From Lineus longissimus (taxonomy: Eukaryota; Nemertea; Pilidiophora; Heteronemertea; Lineidae): 60,000 nt of DNA. The position numbers and the translations under genes are program-made. The notes under the pieces were generated by a model. That model searched no databases. It was not told where the DNA came from and saw only the letters and a list, made by a program, of their open reading frames with translations. Where the stretch lies: NCBI RefSeq assembly GCF_910592395.1, contig NC_088318.1:4860756-4920755 (forward strand), in the 5' to 3' direction. This document shows positions 1 through 12,600 of the stretch, piece by piece. Position 1 is the first letter of the stretch; each line of letters starts with the position of its first letter.

Positions 1-350
1 TTGTTGGTGTCCACAGCATCAAACATCCAATTGGCACTCTTGTTGTTGTTGGTGTCTACAGCATCGAACAGCCAATTGGCACTCAAGTTTTTTGTATACA
101 CAGCATCAAGCAGCCAATTGTCCCTCTTGTTGTTGGTGTCTTCAGCATCAAACAACCAATTGGCACTGTTGCTGGTGTCTACAGATCTAACAGCTAATCG
201 ACACTCTTGTTGTTGGTGTCCACAACATCAAACAGCCAATTGTCCCTCTTGTTGTTGGTGTCTACAGCATCAAAATCCAGTTGGCACTCTTGTCATTAGT
301 TTCCACGGCATCAAACAGCCAATCGGCACATTGTGTGTATCTACAGCATG
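1..350. repeat. Tandem minisatellite, about 42-45 bp unit, 8 diverged copies
   Basis: Repeated pattern TGTTGGTGTCTACAGCATC followed by AACAGCCAATTGGCACTCT. It begins before the window edge. The open frame through it is a by-product of the repeat and is not a gene. Confidence 0.85.
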
Positions 351-1065
351 AGAAGACCAGGGTGGATTGTCTTTGGTTTGTACCGATGAGAAGTTGGAGT
401 ATGGGCTGAAAACATAAAATGCAATGGTGACCAAGATATTAGAAAAAAAATTGATGGGAGAGTGTTAAGGATCATGAATCAGAAAATGGTAAGACCTGTG
501 GACACACAGGTTACTCTGCTGAGACGAGGTGACCTCTTGGAAGTCTGTTTACTCTCATTTGGTGAAAAAGCTGTGGTGGTGTGAGTTTTATACAAAAATA
601 TTGAAAGTAATGGCTTGTTGTGTGGACAGTGGCTGTTTATGTTTATTCATAGATTAGTACATTTTATTCAAAGCAGGGTTCAATCACATGCACACGACTT
701 GTAATGAGGGCACATCAGCAGGCCATTGAACTTTGTTTGAATCCAGCGGAAACCGCCACAACAATCTGCCGATCATTATGATGTGTGTAAGATAATATAC
801 ATATCCATCAATCATGGATTAGTATCAGCTACAGCTGCGCCTGAACCCATGACACCTATAGACAGAGTCCTCGTAAAATAATTATTTATTGCTGCACAGA
901 GAAAGGGAGACTGCAGTCACAGCTTGATTCTGGCGTATGTGTGACAAAAGTTATATTTTGAAAAACAATACTGCTGATTGATAAACGTTGATTGGAAAAT
1001 GTAGATTATGGGACCTAGGCTTGACACTCCAACAGAGCCCAGTAGTGCTCAATCCGCATAATAGC

Positions 1066-1159
1066 AAAAATATATAAGGCATGCTTATATATTTTTGATA
1101 ATAGCGGTAAGAGCAGACAAAGAATTAGAAGATGACCCCCCTTTCCTACATCTTCTAAT
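1066..1159. repeat. Two adjacent perfect hairpins
   Basis: AAAAATATATAAG (1066-1078) pairs with 1084-1096 across a 5-base loop; ATTAGAAGATG (1124-1134) pairs with 1149-1159 across a 14-base loop. Possibly the inside of a decayed inverted-repeat element. Confidence 0.5.
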
Positions 1160-2329
1160 ATGACTGCAGCACAAGTAATCTGACCAGGCTGGTGCTACAA
1201 CTAGGCCATGATAACTTTTATGTGATTTTAGCAATGTTTGAAATGCTGTTATACCGCAGCAGTACATGTCAGAAGCTGATATGATGATGTTAAATTAGCC
1301 CCAAGTAACATTTGAGTAATGTACATTTGGGCTGCCCTGGGGCCATATCTAGGATTTTGGCAATGGGAGCAGTTGGTTCTCTTTGGGAGGGCGATCGAGG
1401 CAGGCAGGTGACCTTTTGCCACTTTTCATCAAAAATCTGCATGAAAGGAATGAACTCCTAGCTCTCCCATCGAATATGTCCCTGCTGTAAAACTAGCCAT
1501 TTAAGCTTGAATGATTGAATCAGATTGAGGACAAAAGATCAAATCGTATACATACAATGGCGGCACATTACTTACAATAAAAATAAATTGCACATGTTAG
1601 GTGTCAAATTTCTGATGTACACAAAAACATGATATCTGCTTTTTTCAATCAGAAAGTAAGTAAAATTGGTTTTATTGTTTTGCTTCCATAATTTGCACCT
1701 GGTTGTTGCTCAATATGTATGAAAACAATGAGTTATGTAAATGGGCAAAACATTGTAAGATTACACATCTGCATCTAGATGGGATCATCAATCACTCTGA
1801 AAACGACCATATTTTCATGACCATATTTTCATCGAACAATTTATCCAACTTGATAAATTTCAAAAGAGCAGTCACCACAGCCTGGAGACTGGCGATATGA
1901 TGTATTGTTTCTTTACTACCATAATGTCGGAAAATGGTGAATCAGGGCTGTTTCCAGTCTGGCATCATTCATCATAAACCAAGGGTAAGCTAGTCGATTA
2001 TTGACATTATGTGAGGTGATTTATATTTTCATAGATCAAATACTTTTGGTCACAGGTTTTCTGAATTGCTTCGATAAAATCATGCTTTTTTAAAATATTG
2101 AATATTTTTCTTCAGTGTACAAGTTGGTGAACAGATAGACTGGTTGTTTTTGTTTTAAAAAAATCTCATCTAAAAATTGCTAGTCTGAAAAGACTATCTG
2201 TAAAGTAAAGGAATGAAACCCACTGTCTGAGACATCACCGGGCTGATGTGAATTTATTATTGATGACCCTGCCACACTTGAAAGAGTAATTGCAGGGGCC
2301 GCCTCAGGATTCAGCCTGAGCATAACCAC

Positions 2330-2830
2330 CTCATACCTAGCAACTGCAAGCGTTTCGTATGCCATCCCTTCTAAGAGGTTAGAATTTGCTGTCCAGATTA
2401 TCCAATAATAACTCTAGAGCAACTTGAACTCTTATGATGTGAACGACAACTAATTTGGTTTTAAATTCACCAACCCAATCACCGCTGCAAGCTTTGTGCA
2501 GGCCAGCCCTTCTAAGTGGTTCAGTAGAGTTTGCAGTTCTAATCATCCAGGCCCCTCCAATGACAACTTTTCAACTATTCATACAAGGGCCACAACTTAT
2601 CATTAGCAATTAAGACATACACCACGCCAACTCCATCACAAGCCTATTGACTGTGGTGCATATGCCTGCTTTCGGAGGGACTACAATTTGCAGCTTGAAT
2701 CATCCTAACTCCTCCAATGACAACTGTTGTGCAACTTTGAGGGGAACCGTTATCCATAGGTTATCAGCGTCAACTTCCAACAGCAATCGACACCGCCCTC
2801 TCCCCTTGATTACCGCCAAATTCACCACCT
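2330..2830. repeat. Degenerate tandem repeat, about 155 bp unit, 3 copies
   Basis: Recurring order: CCTTCTAAG-type block, GCAGTTCTAATCATCC-type block, then CTCCAATGACAACT, seen near 2365-2430, 2505-2590 and 2665-2740 with substantial divergence. Confidence 0.45.
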
Positions 2831-3970
2831 AGCAATATATTCGCGGATAAAATCTACTTTTCCTCTGCATAATTTGAGGCAAGAGCATTGAGGGCATGCA
2901 ATAAAGACTTGACGATGGCTTCACACTCTTCTACTTACCCATCTCTAAATACATGCCAGTATTTCATTCCCCTTACTCAAAAATACTTGTTCGTGATGTA
3001 GCACCAACATCAGTTAACATTTTGACAAGTTGACATGTCTGAGGAGTTCTTGAAACCTATAGTTTGTCTCGCTGCATGCACTTCACAGCTTCGAGTCAAT
3101 ATTACATAGATACAGAAACTCGCAGACATTGGCGGATTTCTTACTTTGCCAATTATGTTTGCGGATACTGTGCGAAGTTCGGAAGTTAGGTTAAGAGTGA
3201 CACAGTGTCAGGGATGCAGGGTTGCGTTACTGGTCAGAGCCTCCTGCGAGATACCGGCCAGCACATCACATCACCTTTCCTCAATATTTTACAGACACAA
3301 TATCCAGGTGCAACTTTTATGCAATAAGGTGACATTGGTAGACGACTTACTACATGTACTAGTATTTACCCAATCAATGTTTGTCAAATGGTGCCTAGTT
3401 GGGAGGTGGATCGCACAGTCACCACAGTGTCGAGATTCATGGTACTCGTCAGTAAATCTCTCAAAGATGAAAAGCAACAAGCTAGGAGCCAGTCTCTCTT
3501 TAAAGAGAGTCGATAGGGAGGAGCCAGCTAGGTAAAGAAAGTTAAAGTTACAGAAAGTCATTGATTGGGCCTTTTATCTCACCTGAATACCACCAATATG
3601 ATCCCTAATTCCTGCCTCAGCCCACCTTCGAAGTTGATGCCAAGTTATAAGTGTTTTGTTCCTGCCAAAGGTACTTATTTGAACTCTGGAATGTGAATAG
3701 ATCACATTTACTAAATGATAGTGGTGTTGCACAACACTAGATTATCTTATATCGTTATAAGGGTAGGCCTAAACCAATGCTTCAGAAACAGAGTATAGTT
3801 CTTTTACATTGCCAACCAACCAAAGTCGGTCAACTACGACACGGGCTGCCTAGGGCTGTGTCACATCCCTACTTGTGATCTCACTATTTAATACAGTTTG
3901 GTGACAAGAGGTCAGCCAAGTACCTGAAAACACTATACTCTGACTGAACCTCTTGGGGTGTTCTACATTC

Positions 3971-4064
3971 ACGAGGTGCTGACTTCTTCACAAGTGTATG
4001 AACGAGGTGCTGACTTCTTCACAAGTGTATGAACGAGGTGCTGACTTCTTCACAAGTGTATGAA
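3971..4064. repeat. Tandem repeat, 31 bp unit, 3 near-identical copies
   Basis: Unit begins ACGAGGTGCTGACTTCTTCA and restarts at 3971, 4002 and 4033 with essentially no differences, suggesting recent duplication. Confidence 0.9.
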
Positions 4065-4708
4065 CAAGGGTGACAAGATATCATTTAAAAATGTATTATT
4101 GGCAAATCTAAACAAACGTTATATCAAGATGTCAGATACTTTCTTGTTGTTGTCTTCTTAGCCAGGACTTAAGCCCATCAAGGAGACTGCTACATCACAA
4201 TTTGAGAACATCACCACAACATTGAAATTTAGATGCTGCATTTTGATCTCTATTGAAGCGTGATGCTCTCCTACGAAAGTGCTAAATGTCCAATGGAGAA
4301 CTTGTCTGTTGCCATTGAAAACCTCCTGGTAAATATATTTATATCTGAAGTTTCCCCCAAGTGATGCATAGAGTGCGAATTCAGTATCAATCCCTTCAAG
4401 TGTAGACTTTTAATGTTCTACATGAAATCTTTTAAACAGAGAATTTCTGAGCTTGATATCTAATGGTGAAGACCTTCTTTTCTACACATATTTCGCTTCA
4501 TGTGAACTTACCTTCGCATTTTTCCTGTTTGAAAGTCTGCTGCAGATCTGTTTGCTATAGATTTGGCATAATGAACATGTGGATAGAGGGGCCGCTATAG
4601 GGTTCCATTCATAATCTTGATGATGCATCAATTACTCTGATACTGACAGAGGTGCGGGCATTGTATTGCTCATAGGAAATTCACTTTAAATGTAGCCGCA
4701 GTTGATTA

Positions 4709-4868
4709 CACTGCAACCTCCCTTAGCAGATAACACTCTATTAAGGACACTAGTTTTGGTCCCAAATTGGTTGTTTCCATTCAATTTGACCTCTCTAATC
4801 AGGACACCTCTCTATCAAGGATGGAACTTGTCAGTCCCGAGGGTGTCCTTGATAGAGAGGTTCTACTG
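4709..4868. mobile_element. MITE, CAGTAGAACC-ended family, copy 1
   Basis: Starts CACTGCAACCTCCCTTAG after TA (4707-4708) and ends GAGAGGTTCTACTG. Internal blocks are shared with 6421-6594, 37418-37581 and 47295-47437. CAG-ended inverted repeats with TA duplications fit the pogo/Tigger group of Tc1/mariner. It is non-coding and hence non-autonomous. Confidence 0.75.
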
Positions 4869-5524
4869 CAAAAAAACCTAGGGGGTCAAGGTGGGTGAAG
4901 GATATCCCATCGTTGCTAAAAAGGTGTTGAAGTTATAGAGTTCAGGTAGGCCACCAAATTAATTCAACGGCTGTTGTTTAGTTTATTAATGCATCAAATT
5001 TATGATATTATTAGATGACAATTTGCTGATGATGAATAAAATTTTATTCGTTAAAACATCAATCATATATAGCTGGCTTTACAGGTGTCTGTGACACACG
5101 GCCATCTACACCGTTGAATATGCTAATTAAATTGCTAGTTAATATTTGGAGTCGTCAAGCCTGGCAGTTAATATTCGATCTGCTGCTGTACTATTTAGTT
5201 TGAGATGAACAAGTCAGACTGGTATCTACAATGTACATCCCTCAGACTTATTTTGTCTCGAAAAGTAAGTTTAAAATCCGTTTTGTGGCAGAGGTGTTAT
5301 ATTTTATTTGCATGTTTATTTATACATATCCATTCGTTACATCAAACTTTCAATTGTGAGTAAGTTAATTTGATTTTTTTCAAAAAGGGTTTAAATGATT
5401 GTTTGTTTGTGATTCCAACTGGTGCCAGCCTTGTCACCAAAAGGGTTAAAGAAGTGAATATTGCAAACCTCCTTCTTTAAGTCACAATGATGTGAAATGT
5501 AATGATATTGTTTTTTCTATCACT

Positions 5525-5646
5525 AATAAAGTCTGTCGGAGTGGCACAGTTAAAACATCAGCACCTGTCCCCTCCACAGTCCTGCGTTCGATTCCCGGTC
5601 TGTCCCTGTACACTCATGTGATAGAGAACATGACTCTCTCAGACAT
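5525..5646 (+). mobile_element. tRNA-derived SINE-like element, 5' part
   Basis: A-box-like TGGCACAGTTAAA at 5552-5564 region start and B-box GTTCGATTCCC at 5586-5596 show a tRNA-like Pol III head. Flanking arms do not fold as a tRNA, so it is not a tRNA gene. Two MITEs interrupt it; the sequence resumes at 5911 (GTAGGTTTCCTCTGG), a block resembling the conserved part of SINEs I recall from marine animals. Confidence 0.55.
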
Positions 5647-5766
5647 TGGGTGATATGAATAAAGACTAGCAAATGCTTTTATCTGAAACTCCATGTACAT
5701 TTACACTAGGCCTTCCTGTACAAAACCGGAGTAAAAGCATTTGCTAGTCATTATTCATATCACCCA
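5647..5766. mobile_element. MITE with GGGTGATATGAATAAAG ends, copy 1
   Basis: About 35-base terminal inverted repeats starting TGGGTGATATGAATAAAGAC and reading back at 5732-5766 with one change. ATT flanks both sides, consistent with a 3-base duplication. It is inserted in a SINE. Confidence 0.8.
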
Positions 5767-5767
5767 T

Positions 5768-5910
5768 TGGGTGATATGAATAAAGACTAGCAAAGCACGG
5801 AGTAAAAGACTAGCAAATGCTTTTATCTAAAACTCCATGTACATTTACACTAGGCTGTTCTGTACAAAACTGAAGTAAAAGCATTTGCTAGTCTTTATTC
5901 ATATCACCCA
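5768..5910. mobile_element. MITE with GGGTGATATGAATAAAG ends, copy 2
   Basis: Same family as the preceding copy and directly abutting it, sharing the ATT junction. The left arm contains a partial internal duplication (GCACGGAGTAAAAGACTAGC). Confidence 0.8.
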
Positions 5911-5995
5911 TTGTAGGTTTCCTCTGGTGTCTCTGGTTTCCTTCTGCCTTTCATTACAATCACAAGACATTGTTTGTAGGGCTAATAATGTCAGC
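5911..5995 (+). mobile_element. SINE-like element, 3' part after nested MITEs
   Basis: Continues the element at 5525-5646 once the two insertions are removed. Contains CCTCTGGTGTCTCTGGTTTCC and ends in low-complexity sequence. The end is uncertain. Confidence 0.4.
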
Positions 5996-6420
5996 TAGTT
6001 GATGCACTGCTCTCAACACAGCATTTTTTTGCCTCATCTAGATCCAGGTCTTGTTGCTAAGTAACAATTATTGTCACTCTGTATAAGGAAACTGTCACAA
6101 AAGTTTTCTCTGCAGGCAACAGGTGAAATTATTCGATGTAAACGCCGTCGCATAGCATCCCCCAATCCCTACAAAAGCTGATTATGCTGAACCTGCTAAA
6201 TCAATCATGTTGGGATATCAGTGTATACCTTATTTAGTTAGTAAATTTGCCATTATATAAAAAGAATGGTTTAGAGAAATCAAAAGCTGTTATACCTTAA
6301 ATGTTCACAAAGCTATGGCAAATAAGCCTTAGTCTTAACAGCCATGTTTGCTGCCACACTTTAATACTTAATACATTAAATTTGAATTTTTCGTACTTTT
6401 ATAATCAACGTTTGACCGTA

Positions 6421-6594
6421 CAGTAGAACCTATTAAGGTCACCCTCGGGACTGACAAATGCTGTCCTTGATAGAGAGGTGTCCTGATAAGCGAGGTCAAT
6501 TTGAATGGAATCAACCAATTTGGGACCAGAACGAGTGTCCTTAATTGAGAGGTTGTGCTTCATAGCGAGGTGTCCGCTATGGGAGGTTCTACTG
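6421..6594. mobile_element. MITE, CAGTAGAACC-ended family, copy 2 (intact ends)
   Basis: CAGTAGAACC at the start and GGTTCTACTG at the end are perfect inverted repeats, flanked by TA at 6419-6420 and 6595-6596. It is in opposite orientation to copy 1 and is the best-preserved member in the window. Confidence 0.85.
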
Positions 6595-6824
6595 TATTTG
6601 CCAAAAAAACTTACAAAATTTTACAGTTTTGGCAACTGCTTGGAGAATAAGATGACCATAAGTGTGAATATGGCCATTTTTATGTGATATTGGCTGTGTC
6701 ATGTAGCTTAGTCTGGCCCACCTGGCTCCTGCTTGTATTCTCCCTCTAAGCAACAAGGGTAAATTGTGTAAAGTACTACATCACCCTGTTTTATCATATA
6801 CACAGGTTCCGTTACTGGTGAACT

Positions 6825-7080
6825 ACCCCCTTTGGTGGCATATCTTTCCGTCCTTTCAGACGCGAGTCAACGGTCAAACACATGTCAGGTATGACACCCA
6901 GTATGACAAAGATCAAAGCAGTAGCTAGGTTTCCATTGGATCATTTTTCTTGTTGTCAATCAGATCAACCTTTTGGTACGAGACATTCTTGTCGCCAGGG
7001 GAGACTTGTCCATCATGTTGACACCAGAACGGACATCAAAGCGCAGAGATTGCCAACAACGTCAATTCTGTTTGAAAACT
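6825..7080. repeat. Dispersed repeat A, copy 1
   Basis: Shares several blocks in the same order with 9445-9690, including AGACTTGTCCATCA, GGACATCAAAGC, TTGTCAATCA and TTTGAAA. Function and boundaries are unknown. Short open frames here look incidental. Confidence 0.55.
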
Positions 7081-7582
7081 GAGTCTGGTTATGAGAGCGG
7101 TGAATTTTTCCTCTTGTCCACTATTTCGAGCGGACAGATAATTCGTCAACATGGATAGATGCTGACATTGCTGTCACTGTTAAAGTTTGAAAAATATTAC
7201 ATCATTGACCTCACTGGTTTATGTAGGGATTTGAAACTGATATTCAGAAATATGGTACCATTCTTCTTTAGCTTCTCTGTTCACCCTGCACTTGGAGGAT
7301 TCCTTGGATTCATGCTCCAAGGAACATATTCTCCCAGGCAGGATGAATATGATTGTGCACCACTTTGGATATGCATCAGTAGGAAAGACGGCCTTGTGTA
7401 CGTGACTTTGACTTCCACCTTGACCATCGCCAGCTACGTCAATTACAGTCCGATGAGATGGCGGGGAGGGGGGGGGATCAGGTGCAAAGAATCTGTATTT
7501 TTAGGTCTTATTCAAAGGACAAAACAATCATGACAATCATGACAAAACAATCATGGAAAAACAACGTGTTTAGGATTGTCAG

Positions 7583-7655
7583 CATGGCAGTGCTAGGACT
7601 CGAACCAGGGACCCTACAATGGTGTCAAGACCAACCGCTAGACTACTCCAATTCT
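7583..7655 (-). mobile_element. tRNA-like SINE head or tRNA pseudogene
   Basis: On the minus strand TAGTCTAGCGGTTGG (7631-7645) fits an A box and GGTTCGAGTCC (7596-7606) a B box with normal spacing. The T-stem and acceptor stem do not pair properly, so this is not a functional tRNA. A direct AACAATCATGA repeat downstream (7525-7555) may belong to its tail. Confidence 0.6.
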
Positions 7656-8824
7656 CAGTATATACCTTTTTAAAGCTTCTCCAATTGCTAAAAAATACAT
7701 ACAGTTAGACAAAGCGTGTTTTTGTCAGGATCCACTTCAGATGGCGAGTTGATGCCTCGACAGCTCTGCTTTGTGAAATGATGTACAAAGACACGCTGAA
7801 TCTGTGTTTGACAATTCCAAAGACTTGGAGTCCTTTCAAAACTATCAGAGCTGCCAAAACCATACTGCTGTGGTTGTCAAACGTGTCAAAAATGCAATGT
7901 CTTATCAATAATGCCCCTCGGGATTCCGATTTTGCCGAGGAATGTGTCATACAGAATGATATATTTCAAAAATTACGTTGTATTTTTCAAAACGGTACCC
8001 TGCAGGTATGTGCCAAAGAGGTAGCCTGGTGATGGTAAAACTATCAGTCTTTGATTTTAAAATAATGACAAGAGATTTCTGGTGTCATTTGATTGAGGTG
8101 TGAATTCACAAAATATAAAACACTTTTGAGAGTGAGCAGTTTGGCATGTCATGCCCGTGAGAGTGTGTATCCTTGATATCCTCAAATTGCACGTAAAAGC
8201 CAAAATGCCCATTTTCTTAAACTAGATTCCAGCATGGAGCTTCTCAACAAAGAAATTATGTGAAATAGGTGTTTTCACTGAGCCGTTTTGTCAGGGTATT
8301 GAATTTTACATCTGTTTCCTGCAGCAAGACCCAATTTCTTCTATGCGTTTTTCCTCTATGTGCACAGTGTCAATATCTGCCAAAGATTGATGCGTTACTT
8401 ACATTTCATACATTTCATACATTTCCATCTAAATACTGCAAGGTATGTTTCACGCTTGTGATCCAGTTCACCTACAAAACATATGGTAGAGTAAAAACAC
8501 TGCTGAAGATAGCTAATTTGAATATTGTCCTGACCCTTTGATGGACGACACGTCAGAGAAAAACAGTAATCCATTCGTGAGGCAACATCTCCCCTGGTGA
8601 TTATAATTACAAGACGGACACACGACATGAAAGATGGCACATTTACCCAATAAAAGAACATACCAATACTCTCGAGATGTCTTTGTCGGCTGGTGTCTTT
8701 TGTTCTTGCGAGCGCGAACCTCTGGGAAGCAACAGCCAGTAATTACTTAAGGCCAGAGTAGTTTTGCAACTGTCTGGTACATGTATGACTAGGGAGTTGT
8801 TGCGCAGTTTGGAACATGTCACTT

Positions 8825-9250
8825 TAGATGGTTGATTTGAGGTGTTGGTGGACGTATTCCCTTGACGAATTACTCATGGTTGTTGTCTCGAGATGGCCAG
8901 GTCATTGGTTGGTCATTTCACTGGGTGTCTCGTATGATATCCCATTTTGCCTTGAGTGTGCTAAAAGAGACTTTCTGCTCAGCATGTTCTCAGCATGTGA
9001 TAGGAAAGTGGCCTCAGTCTCTAAAAATCCAAATGCAGTAGGTTTGGACATTATCTTCTGGTTTCTCATGAGCCCAAACCATTCGACGCAGCAGCCAGCA
9101 ATCGTTTCTGGTATGACTTTCTTCTTTTTCTCCTTATAAACTATAAACTGCACTACTACTTTATAAAAGGTTAGTTTCTACGTGATTTGGAACTTGTTGC
9201 TTGAGATGGCCGATTGGAGGTGTTGGTGGAAGTAATCCCTTGGTGAATGT
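8825..9250. repeat. Local direct repeat pair
   Basis: GAGGTGTTGGTGGACGTATT (8840-8859) and its following CCCTTGACGAATT recur as GAGGTGTTGGTGGAAGTAAT with CCCTTGGTGAATG at 9215-9249. Weak two-copy similarity. Confidence 0.35.
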
Positions 9251-9444
9251 CGGCTACTGATGAATACATCAGTAGGCAGTTTTGCCTGCTGTCTCACTTT
9301 TATTGCCCTTTCTTGTGTTGCTGATTTTAGGGGACTAACATGACAGAAAATCATTGCCTACAATTGCTTTTCGTGACATGTAATGGTCGCAAATCCTAGT
9401 CTTTGAAAATGTCAAAGTTGCGCCGAGGCCCTGGAGGATCATTC

Positions 9445-9690
9445 AGTCCTATGCCTCTTTCTGTCTGCACCTACCTCTGTCAGATGACACTCGGTGTGAC
9501 AAAGACCAAGGGTCATAGTGGAGTTGTTAGGTGTTGCTCTGATCTCTTTGTTTTTGTCAATCACACGCAACCTTTAGCTCTGTGGCCATCTCTTCGTCAA
9601 GGTAGACTTGTCCATCACGAAGGAACACCATTGGACATCAAAGCTGACCGGGATCAGCAACAATCTCACTGGTGTTTGAAGTTTTATGCC
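9445..9690. repeat. Dispersed repeat A, copy 2
   Basis: Direct-orientation relative of 6825-7080, with matching blocks TGACAAAGA, TTGTCAATCACACGC, AGACTTGTCCATCA and GGACATCAAAGC. Confidence 0.55.
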
Positions 9691-12600
9691 TTCTTGGAAA
9701 TTAGATGGATCGGAAGATGATGAGTTTAGGTGAATGGAGTATGATGAGTTGAGATGAATGATGGATGGATGTAAAATCCCAAACTTCTTACCATGATGAA
9801 GAAATCAGATGGGCATGTCAAGTTCTTTTTTCAGCTGTTGCTTTTTGTGGTAAGAAATAAATGTTGTTCAACTCTTGCTAAGGAAAGGTAAACAATTTAT
9901 ACTGTGGCTCAGAGGCATCTAGTTCTAAAATAGCTAAGCCCATGGCATCATTGTTGTTGTTGTTGGTGGTGGTGTCTGGTGGCAGATATTTTGTGATCCA
10001 ACTCTTGATATGATTGTATGGAGCCTTGTTGGTGCCATCAATGAAGAAAGAAGTCCTGAAATAAAAAGGTCTGCCTGCAGCTTGAGAACATTAAGATGAC
10101 CATGTCTGTTGACAACAACATTCCCAATCTCAGACGAAAAAGCTGACCTACAGAACAGAAAAGTTGTCACGATTGGTAATCCTATTATCAGTTTTACCAG
10201 CTTTCATCACGATTCAGCCAGGTGCATGAGAATGGTACTCACACGAAATGTCAAGCTAGTATCCAGGGAACAATAAAGGAATGCTCATTGCGGGCTAATA
10301 CATGTATATAATAGCATCTCAGATCAATCAGATGAAGGGGATTAGGCTTGCCTTGCACTTGAAGGTGCACCTAATGTAGGAATCGGATCAAAATTACTCC
10401 ACTTGTCAGCAGTGATTGATGTCAATTTGACCCAATGACAATACTGATCATTTTCTGCATGGTCAGTGGCTTAGTGTAATATGACCATTTTCATCAGCCA
10501 TTTTCTTGGAATTGGGTTTGTGATATTCTTGTCACCATCCAGTGATGGAGTTGATGGGTGAAGATAGTTGTTTTGTGATGGTAAGTGCCAGCTTATCTAC
10601 CTATTGTTGATTGGCTTACCACCATCATCATCAAGTAGATTGTTCCTACTGAAGGTTTCAAAGGTCTGGGAAAGAGATCATCGCAGGAGATCATCACAAA
10701 AAGGAGATAGACGCACAGTTTTTTGCCGACAAGCATACGTATCCTTGCTGTAGCAACCTTCTTCGCAGAAACCCCATCATTATCTACCGCTGGTCCTCCT
10801 CTGAAAGAAAATAAAGTTCTTTGCAGCACAGTTTCAGGCATGAGATTTGTTAATCATGTCATCATAGTGCTGTTTGTTTTGTTCTGTTAACTTCACAAGG
10901 TGATCAAAACTGTGATTTGTCTTCTTCACACAACAGCATTGTCAGGAAACAATCAGTCCTGGACGTTGCCAATTGGAAAAACTTGGAATTGTATATTTTT
11001 TACCATACTCTGGTACTCCGGCCTTGTTTAACATACAGACACACATATATAAGTATTCTGTTGGCATCCTAAGAACCCTCTAGTGGAAACTTTACACACC
11101 TAGGTGTCAGCTAATAGATGAAGCCCTTCATATTGATTAGCCAGTCAGACCCTGGAGGGTGATTGAAGTGAGATCCATCTTCAAGCTAATCTTTTACAAC
11201 ATACTAACCAAGATAGAAAGTGCTGCCCTATTGCTTCTGACAGCTTTGCTTCAAGAAATGGATTACAGTGAGAGCATTACCATTGTTCCTTTCTGAAAGT
11301 GGATGGCCCAAAGAGTTATTTGGATGCTCATGTATAAAAAATGGATTTGACTGCTCCTTTTCGAAAATGATTCTCGGAGAATGTTTGTCCGATGGGGCGT
11401 ACAGTTGGTCAAACCTGATGAAGACAGAGTTCCTCTTCTAGATTGGTGAAGAGTTATAGCCCCTCTTTGTTAAAGTTGCATTGCATCATTCGGGTAAGGT
11501 TGGTAGGCGGCAAAGCATCTCTTGTCGGGTTTGGTAGGACAGCAATGCGTTCCACTCGGACGAGATACATTTCAACTTCAATCAGGCTGCCTCTCTGATC
11601 TATGAGGTAAACGGAAGGGTGAGCACCGGCTTACAAATATTTTGTACAAATTTTGCTGGGTTATATGAGGAGTATTGCCAATAATTTCTGTCTCTTGTAT
11701 TGTTTTGCACGTCAATACCATAGGCCTTCAAGCAATGGGTATTACATGCAATATTGCCATGCAAAAACAGTGTATGGGAGAATTTATTGGCAGATATCTA
11801 GCTAAAAAACGAGAAGGCTTCCAACCTTTCTCTCCAATCTTTCAACCTAGACAATTACCAGTTTTCCTTTGAAGAGTTTGCGTGAGGCTCTGATATGAGC
11901 GCAACATATTATCGACTGATCACTCCGATTAGCATACGATTGGTGTCAGTAAAATTATCCAACGAGGCGAAAATCACATTGATGGCTTCAGAGGCGGTGA
12001 AGTGAAGTGCACTGTTTCCTGTTAGTGTTTGTCAGACTCGCCAGGAAATTGACCGATGACCGATTTCTCGGCCATTGTTGATAATCAAACATTAGTTCAA
12101 TGTATTAGTTGGAAATGAGAGATCATTGTTTATCATGCGATGGACACGCTAAAGGGAGAATCAATATCGGCTTTATGAAATGAAATCTGGGGTTCGACAG
12201 ATTTCATTCGGTTGACAGGTCACAATGACAGATTGGTGAAATTTTGTTTATTCCAATTTTTCATGCAAATGCTGACACTGAAGTGGAGAGCCGGGCAGTT
12301 TTGACATGCGGGAATGACAGATTACCCAAGTTTTGTTTACTTTCCATTGGCTGATATGACAAACTGGCCGAACAACATTCCACAAATGGAAGGTTGTGAT
12401 GGATTACCTGTTAGGCAATATTGTTTTATGCTCCAACTTGTAGCCGAGGCCCGGAGATAAATTTTGCAGCACATCAACAAGCGCTTGTGTGGAGCTATTG
12501 AATGTAAAACGATAAACAGGTTTGGCATGAGAAATCTGGCTAAAGCAGTGTGGTGATTCACATGACAGATTACGCAGTAAGATGTTCCCCTTTAACTCTT

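Larger units (their letters stand above)
351..4708. other. Gene-free stretch
   Basis: Apart from the hairpins and repeats listed separately I see no coding exon here. Open frames up to 129 codons (3146-3535) lack any recognisable domain and overlap an antisense frame, as expected by chance. Confidence 0.6.

Noticed and set aside
1-350. CRISPR array
   Set aside because: Units are contiguous and diverged with no unique spacers, and the DNA is clearly eukaryotic.
3146-3535. 129-codon frame as a gene
   Set aside because: No domain, overlapped by an antisense frame of similar quality, length within chance expectation for 60 kb.
5542-5600. Functional tRNA gene on the plus strand
   Set aside because: Only the promoter-like boxes are kept; cloverleaf stems are absent and SINE body follows.
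7583-7655. Functional tRNA gene on the minus strand
   Set aside because: A and B boxes are present but the T-stem and acceptor stem do not pair.
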